The notes under the pieces are model-generated. The model ran no database searches. It was not told the DNA's origin and was given only the letters and a program-made list of their open reading frames with translations. Source: Vibrio sp. LaRot3 (lineage in GTDB: Bacteria; Pseudomonadota; Gammaproteobacteria; Enterobacterales; Vibrionaceae). Taken from it: DNA of 64,000 bases. Numbering within the stretch: position 1 is the first letter of the stretch; each line of letters opens with the position of its first letter. Shown here in pieces: positions 27,553-35,500 of this stretch. Made by a program: the position numbers and the translations under genes. The stretch is taken from assembly GCF_027587025.1 (NCBI RefSeq), contig NZ_JAPPTI010000004.1, positions 186,001-250,000 on the forward strand, in the 5' to 3' direction.

Positions 27553-28331
27553 TCAGGCTTTTCTTCTGCTTGAGGCTCAGATTCAACTGCCTGTGCTACT
27601 GGCTGCTCTTCTGCTGGTTCTTGTTTCGCTTGTTGATGGCGCTCAACAGATTCTTGGAAACCTTGCTTACCCGCAGAGTAAGTATCACGGAAAATTTCAC
27701 CGCCTGTTGCCACATTCTCTTTTACGCTATGCGCTGTATTGGTAGCGGTCTCTTTTACTGCACCACCACCGGTTTTGAGCATGTCACCTGCACCAGAAAC
27801 TAAACCCATTAGCTTGCCACGCACGTTTTCATTGCTCAGTAGTAACGCAGCCGCAGCGCCAACCATAGCGCCTTTCCAAAATTCTTTATCGTTCATACCT
27901 AGACTTCCTAATAGTTCTTTAAACATTCCTGCTTCTTCACCTAACGCGCCATCAAGCATGGCTTGCGCTTGTTCAAACAAAGGATCAGGTTGATCATCCT
28001 CTGGCTGAGCTTGCATTGGTGAATGCATGTGTGGGTGTTGATGCCAGTACGGTGGGGGCATCATCGAAGGGTGGCAATATGCCGGGTGATGCATCCACAT
28101 TGGATGGTGCCACATAGGTGGTGGCATGTGTGCCATGTGTGGAGGAACCTGCGCTTGCTCCATTTGTGCTTGAGCAAATCGAGGGTCAGCAAAATGTGGA
28201 GGAGGCGTCATATGCGGTGGATAACCATAGAAACCGCCATGAGGTGGTACTTGCTGATCCGCACCCTGTGGCGCTTCACCCATCTGGGCATAAGGATTAG
28301 CCGTATCACCTTGTTGGTGTTTGTCGCTCAT
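27549..28331 (-). CDS. Pro/His/Met-rich YtxH-like protein of the fez-like operon
   Basis: This 260-residue protein is in three regions. Residues 30-110 are packed with Pro, His, Met, Trp and Tyr (MAHMPPPMWHHPMWMHHP and similar), a likely metal-interacting disordered segment. Residues 152-180 form a Gly/Ala hydrophobic helix, KGAMVGAAAALLLSNENVRG, shared with the 107-residue neighbour. Residues 180-260 are amphipathic, ending in an acidic Glu/Pro/Gln-rich tail. No signal peptide is seen. The start codon overlaps the previous stop by one base. It may nucleate or coat an intracellular metal deposit (inference). Confidence 0.72.
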   Translation of the reverse strand: MSDKHQQGDTANPYAQMGEAPQGADQQVPPHGGFYGYPPHMTPPPHFADPRFAQAQMEQAQVPPHMAHMPPPMWHHPMWMHHPAYCHPSMMPPPYWHQHPHMHSPMQAQPEDDQPDPLFEQAQAMLDGALGEEAGMFKELLGSLGMNDKEFWKGAMVGAAAALLLSNENVRGKLMGLVSGAGDMLKTGGGAVKETATNTAHSVKENVATGGEIFRDTYSAGKQGFQESVERHQQAKQEPAEEQPVAQAVESEPQAEEKPE

Positions 28332-28660
28332 TAACTTGCTCCATTTAGGTTCAAGCTCTCAGCAATCGCGTAGCATGCTTGCTCTGCATGCAGGTCCGAC
28401 TCTGAAAACAGCGCATTGATCCATTCTGGATTAACTAAACTTGCATCGTATTCGATCAAAATACTGCCCGTTACGCTGTTCAGCTTGTAGTTTTTAAACG
28501 CGGGAATTGACGCTAACGCTCGCTCTATATCTTGAGTTTTAAACTTGGCTAACTGCGCCACAATACCCAATTTATACTTGAGACGAACCCGCCCTGGAAT
28601 GTGATGGCCAATCACTACCCACGATCTGAGTTTTAGAGCCGTTTCAACATGTTGTTTCAT
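28331..28660 (-). CDS. small HMA-like protein with GRVRLKYK motif
   Basis: This 109-residue protein is the first gene of the operon. Its fold reads as HMA-like (beta-alpha-beta: VVIGHHIPGRVRLKYKLG, a helix, then NYKLNSVTGSILIEYD), but the CxxC metal-binding pair is absent. The HHIPGRVRLKYK segment (19-30) matches HHFPGRIRFKVK in the ATPase N-terminus. This suggests a shared binding partner or an evolutionary split from the ATPase. Resembles FezC-type HMA-like components of ferrosome clusters, as I remember them. Confidence 0.72.
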   Translation of the reverse strand: MKQHVETALKLRSWVVIGHHIPGRVRLKYKLGIVAQLAKFKTQDIERALASIPAFKNYKLNSVTGSILIEYDASLVNPEWINALFSESDLHAEQACYAIAESLNLNGAS

Positions 28661-28801
28661 AGAAAAAGTATATCGAATCCATTGTAAATCCCTAGCGAGT
28701 TTGGGGATTTATTGCGAACTAATTAAAGATTTTTTGCGTTCAATCAAATAGGGTGCTAATGTTTGCAAATAGCAATAGTTATCGTTTGTATTGGATTTTT
28801 T
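28661..28801. promoter_or_regulatory. divergent promoter region with a weak Fur-like site
   Basis: This AT-rich region lies between the five-gene operon and the divergent HMA-like gene. GCAATAGTTATCG (28772-28784), within a CAAAT...GTTTG frame, partly matches a Fur box (about 9 of 14 positions in the 7-1-7 model). That is weak, but position and context make Fur control plausible. Confidence 0.3.
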
Positions 28802-29161
28802 ATGAACACTTACATTCACAAAACAAATCAAAGGCTTAGAGTAAGGTCTGATTACATCAAAGAGCACACAAATGAGGTCTCAGACCTGATTGAACAGCTC
28901 GAACAAATTGATGCGATCAGCGAAATCAAACATAAAAAATACGCAGGTTCGGTGGCTATTACATTCGATGCAAACGAGCTAGATTGCGACAGTGTATTGG
29001 AAATTTTGGAAAGTCATGGTTGGCTGCGAAGCAATGCGAAGCCATCATTTATTGAGAACGCTGTAGTCAGTGGTACTAAGACGTTTGCCAAAGGCATGGC
29101 CGGAATCGCATTAAGCCGTTTAGTTGGGCCATCGGTGAGCCGCGTGATCATGAGCCTATAG
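28802..29161 (+). CDS. divergent small HMA-like protein with hydrophobic tail
   Basis: This 119-residue protein starts at the ATG reading MNTYIHKTNQRLRVRSDYIK. A TTG 13 codons upstream is in frame but gives a doubtful hydrophobic extension. Residues 8-75 form an HMA-like unit without CxxC (RLRVRSDYIKEH, ISEIKHKKYAGSVAITFD). Residues about 95-119 form a Gly/Ala hydrophobic tail, AGIALSRLVGPSVSRVIMSL. The RLRVR segment parallels GRIRFK and GRVRLK in the other two HMA-like domains. It is probably part of the same system. Confidence 0.72.
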   Translation: MNTYIHKTNQRLRVRSDYIKEHTNEVSDLIEQLEQIDAISEIKHKKYAGSVAITFDANELDCDSVLEILESHGWLRSNAKPSFIENAVVSGTKTFAKGMAGIALSRLVGPSVSRVIMSL

Positions 29162-29202
29162 CAAGTATTACCGATAGCGACTCACGAACAAAGAACGATA
29201 GA

Positions 29203-29640
29203 TTAAGCCGATTTTTGCAGTTTCTTCGCCGCACACTTACAAACACCATTGCTTAACGCTGGGCAGCGTTTACAAGGCGGAGACTTCATCGGTAAGTGCA
29301 CAATAGAACGAACATTAGGGCGCGTCAGAGCGTCCTTTTTTGCGCCTGACGTTTGCGATGTTGACGCAAGCGACTGACCAAGAGATTGAAAAGAGGTTGA
29401 GCTGCCTTCATTAAACCAAGACAATACCGGATTAAGTGGCGCAGCCAGTTCAGAAGCAACATCAACTAATGCTTGTTGAGAAACTTGTTTAAACTCCGCC
29501 TGCCAAGCAGAGCCAGACACCTGCTCTTTAGCGACAGCAGATGGCGTAGAAGCAGCCAAACCTTTCAATTGCTTAAGCGATTTGGACTGAACTTTCTCAA
29601 CTTTTTTCTTTAGCTTTTTTAGTGACTTCTTAGCGCCCAT
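29203..29640 (-). CDS. Lys-rich protein with C-terminal Cys cluster
   Basis: This 145-residue protein begins with a strongly basic, amphipathic segment, MGAKKSLKKLKKKVEKVQSK, and ends with a four-Cys motif, CKRCPALSNGVCKCAAKK. The middle is Ser/Ala/Gln-rich and predicted helical. The Cys spacing CxxC-x8-CxC could hold zinc or an Fe-S centre. It is convergent with the HMA-like gene and next to the fez-like operon, so a link to metal handling is possible. I do not recognise the family. Confidence 0.6.
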   Translation of the reverse strand: MGAKKSLKKLKKKVEKVQSKSLKQLKGLAASTPSAVAKEQVSGSAWQAEFKQVSQQALVDVASELAAPLNPVLSWFNEGSSTSFQSLGQSLASTSQTSGAKKDALTRPNVRSIVHLPMKSPPCKRCPALSNGVCKCAAKKLQKSA

Positions 29641-29926
29641 TTACGACATACTCATGGCTTATTACCGGACTATCTTTTGCAAGAATAGCAAAGATGCGAT
29701 TGCAAATACATCGCATTTACAATTTAAAACCTTATGGCAACGTTGCACTAAGTGACCGTAACCGTGTCTCAAAATCGCAATACGCATTTAAGTTACTATT
29801 TAGATGATATATCCAAAATGTTATAAAGCTGCCATTAGCTCACTGATATATAAGCTTATTTAGAATATTTTAAATTCGGGCTTTATCACCCTATTAACTC
29901 ACACAACAACGGTCACTAGGATCACA

Positions 29927-30406
29927 ATGGACAATCAATCCTTATTAAATTTCCGCAGCCAAAGTACATGGCGTTTACTTGCCTTAACCATTATTACTCT
30001 TGGCGTTTACAGTGCGTATTACATTCGTACTCAAACACGTAAAATCGATCAGCTTCCTCATGGTATGAACAACATCGGCAGTGCTTACACTGACCTACTG
30101 CTAGGCCTCGCCTACATATCATTGTTAACTGGCCTTACATCCATTTTCATTTTTCCTGAAAATGCTTCACTAGGATTGGTCGACAGTGTGCTTTCTCTTA
30201 TCGTTGCCATCATGCAGCTAGTATGGGGATTTAAAGCTCGTAATCGACTTAATGCTGCGTTCCAATTTCAAAAGCGCACATTCTACTGGTTCCATGGCTT
30301 CTGGACTTTCATGTTCACCCCGCTGTACTTCAACTACAAAATTAACTGTATCTGTGATCAATTAAGCGCAGACAGACAAAACAACTCAGACACTCACGAG
30401 TTCTAA
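29927..30406 (+). CDS. DUF4234-like four-helix membrane protein
   Basis: This 159-residue inner-membrane protein has about four helices. The start STWRLLALTIITLGVYSAYYIRTQTRKID matches the DUF4234 pattern (a Trp-x4-Thr-xx-Thr-x-Gly-hYxxYW-like first helix). A second Trp/Phe-rich block FYWFHGFWTFMFTPLYFNYKIN closes the protein. No function is known to me. It is isolated, ending in a large hairpin. Confidence 0.65.
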   Translation: MDNQSLLNFRSQSTWRLLALTIITLGVYSAYYIRTQTRKIDQLPHGMNNIGSAYTDLLLGLAYISLLTGLTSIFIFPENASLGLVDSVLSLIVAIMQLVWGFKARNRLNAAFQFQKRTFYWFHGFWTFMFTPLYFNYKINCICDQLSADRQNNSDTHEF

Positions 30407-30419
30407 GCCCCAAAGTCTC

Positions 30420-30452
30420 GCGCAACAAGCCCATTTATTTTGCTTGTTGCGC
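30420..30452 (+). terminator. hairpin after the DUF4234-like gene
   Basis: GCGCAACAAGC / GCTTGTTGCGC is an 11-bp stem with an 11-base loop, followed by a T/C-rich tract. The rest of the gap to 30715 is AT-rich with no further gene. Confidence 0.65.
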
Positions 30453-30715
30453 TCCTTCCTCTTTAAGTTCTCAGCTCTAATCAAGTGACCTTCTCCCATC
30501 TTAACAATCAATTAACCAATTGATTTAATTCGAATAAATTTATATTAGTTACATATCATTGCATAATTTATGTTACTACTCTCCTAAATTCACATCGCAA
30601 ATGTTAGACAACTTTTATGCTTTGTCTGCCCATGATGCTGATCAATTTTGCAGCATTCATTAGAGTTAAGATTCCAGTCAGTTATCTATTAATTTTTGAC
30701 TGAAGGAAAATCTAA

Positions 30716-31855
30716 ATGAATATGTTTAAGATCCCTGAGAGCATTTATTTTGGCGAAAATGCTATGGATGCTTTGAAGTCTTTAGAGGGTCGTAAAGCGG
30801 TCATCGTTACCGGTGGCAGTTCAATGAAGAAGTTTGGTTTTATTGCCCAAACTCAAGGTTACTTAGCGGAAGCAGGCATCGATTCTATTGTCTTTGATGG
30901 CGTGGAACCAAACCCATCCGTACAAACAGTGGTCAAAGGCGCTCAAGCAATGCGCGACTTCGAACCAGATTGGATCATCGCCATTGGTGGCGGTTCTGCA
31001 CTCGACGCAGCTAAGATCATGTGGTGTTTCTACGAGCATCCAAAACTAGGCTTTGAAGATATTATTCCTGTTGGTTCAATGCCAGCACTTCGCACCAAAG
31101 CGAAGTTTGTTGCTATCCCATCCACCAGCGGCACAGCATCAGAAATTACTGCATTCTCAGTAATCACAGACCTAGAAAACCACATCAAATACCCAATTGT
31201 TTCTTCTCACATCGTGCCAGACGTTGCAATTATCGACCCTGCATTACCAGCGAAAATGCCTGCGCATATCACCGCTAACACCGGTATGGATGTCATGGCT
31301 CACGCACTGGAAGCCTTTGTTTCTACTGTTGCTAACGACTACTCAGATCCTCTTGCGATGCGCGCTACCAAGTTAGTGTTTGAAAATATCGAAACCGCCT
31401 ATAAACAAGGTGACGATATGACTGCACGCGACAACATGCACAACGCATCTACGCTAGCAGGTATGGCTTTCTCAAATGTATCTCTTGGCCTTGTTCACTC
31501 TTTAGCACACAAGATTGGTGGCGAGTTCGGTATCACACATGGCTTAACCAACGCGATCTTGATGCCGTACATCATTGAGTACAACAAAAAATCGACCGAC
31601 AAGTACGCCGAGATGGAGCGTTACCTCGGTATTGAATGCATTGAAAACGATCTACGCGAACTGAATACCAAACTGGATATCCCACTGACACTTAAAGAAG
31701 TGACCGAAGTGGATATTAAAGAAGATCAGTTCTTAGAAGTACTCGATCGCATGAGCCAAAACGCATTCGACGACCCATGTACCTTGACCAACCCGGGCAC
31801 ACCTACAGTAGCGGATGTTAAAGAAATCTACCGCCGTGCATTCTACGGCGAGTAA
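30716..31855 (+). CDS. iron-containing alcohol dehydrogenase
   Basis: This is a 379-residue group III (Fe-ADH) dehydrogenase. The NAD-binding glycine loop IAIGGGSALDAAK (about residues 92-104) is present. PSTSGTASEITAFSVI and the metal ligand set are too: Asp in PDVAIIDPAL, His in GMDVMAHALEA, His in LVHSLAHKIGGEFGITHGLTNAI. It reduces aldehydes or oxidises primary alcohols; the close relatives are butanol dehydrogenase-like enzymes, and the substrate is not fixed by sequence. AAGGA precedes the ATG. Monocistronic. Confidence 0.93.
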   Translation: MNMFKIPESIYFGENAMDALKSLEGRKAVIVTGGSSMKKFGFIAQTQGYLAEAGIDSIVFDGVEPNPSVQTVVKGAQAMRDFEPDWIIAIGGGSALDAAKIMWCFYEHPKLGFEDIIPVGSMPALRTKAKFVAIPSTSGTASEITAFSVITDLENHIKYPIVSSHIVPDVAIIDPALPAKMPAHITANTGMDVMAHALEAFVSTVANDYSDPLAMRATKLVFENIETAYKQGDDMTARDNMHNASTLAGMAFSNVSLGLVHSLAHKIGGEFGITHGLTNAILMPYIIEYNKKSTDKYAEMERYLGIECIENDLRELNTKLDIPLTLKEVTEVDIKEDQFLEVLDRMSQNAFDDPCTLTNPGTPTVADVKEIYRRAFYGE

Positions 31856-31890
31856 TTTTTAGAACACCCGTAGTAGTAAATCGCACTTCA

Positions 31891-31923
31891 ACAACGTCAC
31901 CTAGCCAATTCAGGTGACGTTGT
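31891..31923 (+). terminator. strong hairpin after the alcohol dehydrogenase
   Basis: ACAACGTCACCT / AGGTGACGTTGT is a 12-bp perfect stem with a 9-base loop. It has no T-run, so it may act as an mRNA-stabilising or Rho-linked structure. Nothing else is evident up to 32174. Confidence 0.5.
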
Positions 31924-32174
31924 CACATAAGCCCATTCCAAACCAATTAACAAAGATTTCTCCCCCTGCGCTAAAACACACTTTTCGCGCCACGTATAAA
32001 CCTAACTCTTTCTCCTAGCTAAAGAACTTGCCCGTTTATCTTCGATAAATCGCCAACTATTTCACCATTGGTTACACAACTCGGCATTTTAATCCTTTAC
32101 ATCTCACGCTAGGCGATGAAAACTGCACCCTCAAAAGTAAACAGCAGCCGACATCATAGAGTCAGTACAGAATT

Positions 32175-32870
32175 ATGAATAACACGACCACCAAAAAGTC
32201 GAACCCTTTAGTCGAAATCCTATTTAACGTATTTATTCCATCATTGATCTTGATGAAGTTCAGTGGCGAAGAGCACTTAGGAACAGTGATGGCCCTTGTG
32301 GTCGCATTGGCTTTTCCTATTGTGTATGGCGGTATGGATCTTATCCGCAATAAGAAATTTAACTTTATATCTGCACTGGGCTTTATCAGCGTATTGCTGA
32401 CCGGTGGGATTGGTTTGTTAGAGCTTGATACGCGTTGGTTAGCACTAAAAGAAGCGTTGATTCCGGGTTTAATCGGCTTGGGTGTATTGGGGTCTACGTT
32501 TACGCGCTACCCATTAATGCAGAAGATGATTTTGAATGACACGGTATTAAACCTAAAGTTAATCACCGAGCGTTTGAAAGAAAATGGCAAAATGGAAGCG
32601 TTCGATCGCTGCTTAATGTCATCAAACTACCTGTTCGCGAGCACTTTCGCGTTTTCTTCAGCAATGAACTACTTCTTGGCAACTTGGATTGTGACCAGCC
32701 CTGCTGGCACAGCGGCGTTCAATGAGGAGTTAGGTAAGATGACACTTTACAGCTACCCTATCATCGCTATTCCAAGCATGTTAATGATGCTAGGCATCTT
32801 CTACTATGTTTGGCGTCAAATCCGCGCCATGACATCACTAGAGACTGAGCAAATTTTCCATACCAGTTAA
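32175..32870 (+). CDS. multi-pass membrane protein (VC0807-like)
   Basis: This 231-residue integral membrane protein has about six helices (LVEILFNVFIPSLILMKF, MALVVALAFPIVYGGMDLI, FISALGFISVLLTGGIGLL, ALIPGLIGLGVLGSTF, and two near the C-terminus). The pattern agrees with the Vibrio VC0807-type family as I remember it; these proteins resemble intracellular septation protein A in layout. No enzymatic motif is seen. Function unknown. Confidence 0.65.
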   Translation: MNNTTTKKSNPLVEILFNVFIPSLILMKFSGEEHLGTVMALVVALAFPIVYGGMDLIRNKKFNFISALGFISVLLTGGIGLLELDTRWLALKEALIPGLIGLGVLGSTFTRYPLMQKMILNDTVLNLKLITERLKENGKMEAFDRCLMSSNYLFASTFAFSSAMNYFLATWIVTSPAGTAAFNEELGKMTLYSYPIIAIPSMLMMLGIFYYVWRQIRAMTSLETEQIFHTS

Positions 32871-32889
32871 TTCATTCAGCATCTATTCT

Positions 32890-32920
32890 GCGAGCTAGGC
32901 TAATCCTCAGGCTAGCTCGC
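32890..32920 (+). terminator. hairpin after the VC0807-like gene
   Basis: GCGAGCTAG / CTAGCTCGC is a 9-bp perfect stem in a convergent gap. No clear T-run. Confidence 0.5.
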
Positions 32921-32970
32921 TACTTAACTCTCTTCAGCCTTTCAGGCAGAATTTAAGCCACAAATCTAAG

Positions 32971-33378
32971 TTACTTTTTCTTGCTCTGTTGCAGTAGCTT
33001 CTCATGCCAAGCTTCGTTCCCGTCACGCTTACTCACATCGTATTCTGCGCAGAACTGGGAAATGGTCATATTGTTGTCGCCAGTGGCCAATTTAAGGGCT
33101 AATTGCACCTGCTGGAGCTTGCTCTGCAAACGCAAGATTTGACCTGCATTAGGGCTTTTCTCTTTGGCGTATTTTAACGCTGCGTGTTTACGCTCTGCCG
33201 CTCCTGCTCTTCTATCTGCTTCACCGAGCAAAAAGCGCAGCTGAGCAACACTTTTCCCTTTTTTAAATGCAGGGTTGAGCAGCTCTACACAATCATCAAA
33301 CGATGGTTCTTCAGCGTAGGGAGCAATTTTCTGGACTTGTTGGCGCATCCACTCTAGAGCGCGTTCTTCATCTGACAT
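32971..33378 (-). CDS. hypothetical charged helical protein
   Basis: This 135-residue soluble protein is rich in Lys, Glu and Gln. The central part (LRFLLGEADRRAGAAERKHAALKYAKEKSPNAG) is predicted helical. A C-terminal MTISQFCAEYDVSKRDGNEAWHEKLL segment resembles a helix-turn-helix but is too weak to call. I do not recognise it. Confidence 0.6.
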   Translation of the reverse strand: MSDEERALEWMRQQVQKIAPYAEEPSFDDCVELLNPAFKKGKSVAQLRFLLGEADRRAGAAERKHAALKYAKEKSPNAGQILRLQSKLQQVQLALKLATGDNNMTISQFCAEYDVSKRDGNEAWHEKLLQQSKKK

Positions 33379-33522
33379 AATGAAATCTTTAACCTATTAA
33401 TTCCCTTATGGTATCGCTCATCCGTTAAGCTCTGCAATACCCAATCACCGCCCCTGATAAGTTACCGGTCGCTCAACCACCAAGACGAGCACTAAATTCC
33501 GATTCTATTGATGTTCAGAGCA

Positions 33523-34356
33523 TTACTCCGAGGTCACACCACCATAAACATCGATCGTGAAACCGCGCTGAACAATATACTTTTGGGGCGTGGTACCGAT
33601 TTGCTTCTTTAAGTATCGAATAAGATGAGGTTGATCGCTAAAGCCAAACTGATAAGCAACATCGACCCAATCAATCTCATTGCTCGGTCGCTGATAAAGA
33701 TATTCCAACATTAACTCTAGTTTGATCATCGCCTGATACTGCTTAAGGGTTAAATTGGTCACCTTTCGGAAACTGCGCTCTATGGTGCGCTGCGAGCAAT
33801 ACAGCTTAGCACTTAAATCGGCAATCGCGGTATGCGGCAGCGCCTCTACCACTTTATCAGCAAGTTTACTGTGCTGATCATGTTGTGCGTTAGCAAGCCA
33901 CAGCGCCAAATCATTTTCTAGTTCGCTGACGCATTGCAAAGGGTCGTGCCTTGCTAGCTCAAAGAGGCGATTCAAATCAGACTCTTCCAAACCCAAAGAT
34001 AATACGGTATTCAACTCAATAACGTTATCTAACGACTCACTATTGGCTGAGTTGAGAGCCAAACGATAGATCGCACTTGGTCGCAGTTTAATACCCACAT
34101 GCAAAAACGGTTTTGAATGGTCCAACTGCGCGGTTTCTTTATGGGCAAACAGCAAATGGCAGCCATGGCCTGTACAAACCTTGTCATCAAAAGCATAGTT
34201 GTATGGTGTACCCAGCGGAGCAAGTATTAAATGCGCACTAGGATCAGGGTTCAATTTCGGAAAACTCACTTGCTGCGCTGTGGTTTTCTCAATGAACCAA
34301 AAACATTCAATTAGTTCACTGCATGGTTGCGTAGCAGGAAGTATCCAATGAAGCAT
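33523..34356 (-). CDS. AraC family transcriptional regulator
   Basis: This is a 277-residue AraC regulator. The N-terminal domain (1-150) has the LPATQPCSELIECFWFIE start of the DUF6597-type sensor. The C-terminal double helix-turn-helix (about 165-265) contains IADLSAKLYCSQRTIERSFRKVTNLTLKQYQ and WVDVAYQFGFSDQPHLIRYLKKQIGTTPQKY. The effector is unknown. It neighbours an unrelated GNAT gene on the same strand, about 100 bases away. Confidence 0.85.
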   Translation of the reverse strand: MLHWILPATQPCSELIECFWFIEKTTAQQVSFPKLNPDPSAHLILAPLGTPYNYAFDDKVCTGHGCHLLFAHKETAQLDHSKPFLHVGIKLRPSAIYRLALNSANSESLDNVIELNTVLSLGLEESDLNRLFELARHDPLQCVSELENDLALWLANAQHDQHSKLADKVVEALPHTAIADLSAKLYCSQRTIERSFRKVTNLTLKQYQAMIKLELMLEYLYQRPSNEIDWVDVAYQFGFSDQPHLIRYLKKQIGTTPQKYIVQRGFTIDVYGGVTSE

Positions 34357-34456
34357 TCAGCCTTTCCCTTTTAATCATTCGATCACGATCCTAGCAGATA
34401 ACCTCTATGCATTAGCACGAAATTCGATACCCCCGAGCGTGGTATCACTTTAGGCT

Positions 34457-35284
34457 TTACTTGAAATCAATTCGAACAAATCGGTGTTTACTTTTAAGCC
34501 CCGCTTTAGCCATGGCTTTTTGCGCACCAATATTGCTCGCTTCCGTTGAACACATAGGTGTTAAGTCCTGCTGCTGAGCATGATCAATGAGAGCGTTAAG
34601 AACATCAGTGGCAATACCTTGGCCTCGATGTTTCGGTGAAACAATCATGCCAAGATCCGCATAATCTTGTTGGAATTGTTCAAACTTACGACATTCCCCA
34701 GAGGCGATTAATCGCCCTTCAACCCAGTAGCCAAAAAGCTCTTGCTTCTCAATCAATTGCCCAAAATATTCTTTCAACCAATCGACTGGTGCCCCTATCG
34801 CATCAGCTGCAAAGGTAACAAAGACACCAAGGTCATGAGGCAATACGTTAACTAAAGTCGCCTTTTGTTCGGGTTCTATACGCTCGTTACGTAAACCACA
34901 ATAAAGCAATGCGTTAACAGAGAGCGTTTCTACATTGTCTAAACTCAATGACAAAAACAAAGGGTCACAAGTACTCACAAACGCCCCTTTCACCTCACCC
35001 ACGACTTCGCTTATTACTTTGCTGTTGTTTTGCGCGAGTAAAGTAAACAGATCAGAGGCGGACGACTTTGCATTTGGCGCGAGATAAAATTGCAGCAAAT
35101 AGCCGTCATGGTTAATACAGCAAAATCCTACCAAGTTATGCCCCTCATAGAACCCAAAATGCTGTGACATAGGTGCAAACCCAAAATGCCACATGCCATC
35201 TAATGGTGCGGTCGTTTGCGCGAAATACTCCGCTTTAAGTGGTTGTAGTATGTCGATCGAGTCAACTTTATTTATCTCTAACAT
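34457..35284 (-). CDS. GNAT family N-acetyltransferase, two-domain
   Basis: This 275-residue protein has a C-terminal GNAT domain: LGMIVSPKHRGQGIATDVLNALIDHA with the acetyl-CoA loop HRGQGIAT, then SNIGAQKAMAKAGLKSKHRFVRI. The N-terminal half looks like a degenerate second GNAT domain (HNLVGFCCINHDGYLLQFYLAPNAK). I start at MLEINKVDS, where GAGAA precedes the ATG; a 16-residue longer frame is less likely. Acceptor unknown. Confidence 0.8.
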   Translation of the reverse strand: MLEINKVDSIDILQPLKAEYFAQTTAPLDGMWHFGFAPMSQHFGFYEGHNLVGFCCINHDGYLLQFYLAPNAKSSASDLFTLLAQNNSKVISEVVGEVKGAFVSTCDPLFLSLSLDNVETLSVNALLYCGLRNERIEPEQKATLVNVLPHDLGVFVTFAADAIGAPVDWLKEYFGQLIEKQELFGYWVEGRLIASGECRKFEQFQQDYADLGMIVSPKHRGQGIATDVLNALIDHAQQQDLTPMCSTEASNIGAQKAMAKAGLKSKHRFVRIDFK

Positions 35285-35500
35285 TTCGAAGTTCTCTATT
35301 AAAACTAAAAAGTGCGTTCCAAAGCGAAGCACCTTGTGCGATAGATATTAGTAAACAACGCCCGAAAGTGATTGAACAAAACCGACAGCATGCAGGATAT
35401 TTACATCCAGCAGACGTGACAAAATTTCTATCCAAGCCTTTGCTTGGTATATACTCGCCCCACTTTGTTTCAATCCCAACATTTGATAAATAAGCGTCCA

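Noticed and set aside
27549..28334. Open frames on the + strand across the Pro/His-rich gene (for example 28023-28334)
   Set aside because: They are mirror-frame artefacts of the low-complexity gene on the - strand and lack ribosome sites.
28763..28801. TTG-initiated 13-residue hydrophobic extension of the divergent HMA-like protein
   Set aside because: The extension covers the promoter region and adds an unlikely IAIVIVCIGFF segment; the ATG at 28802 gives a better fold.
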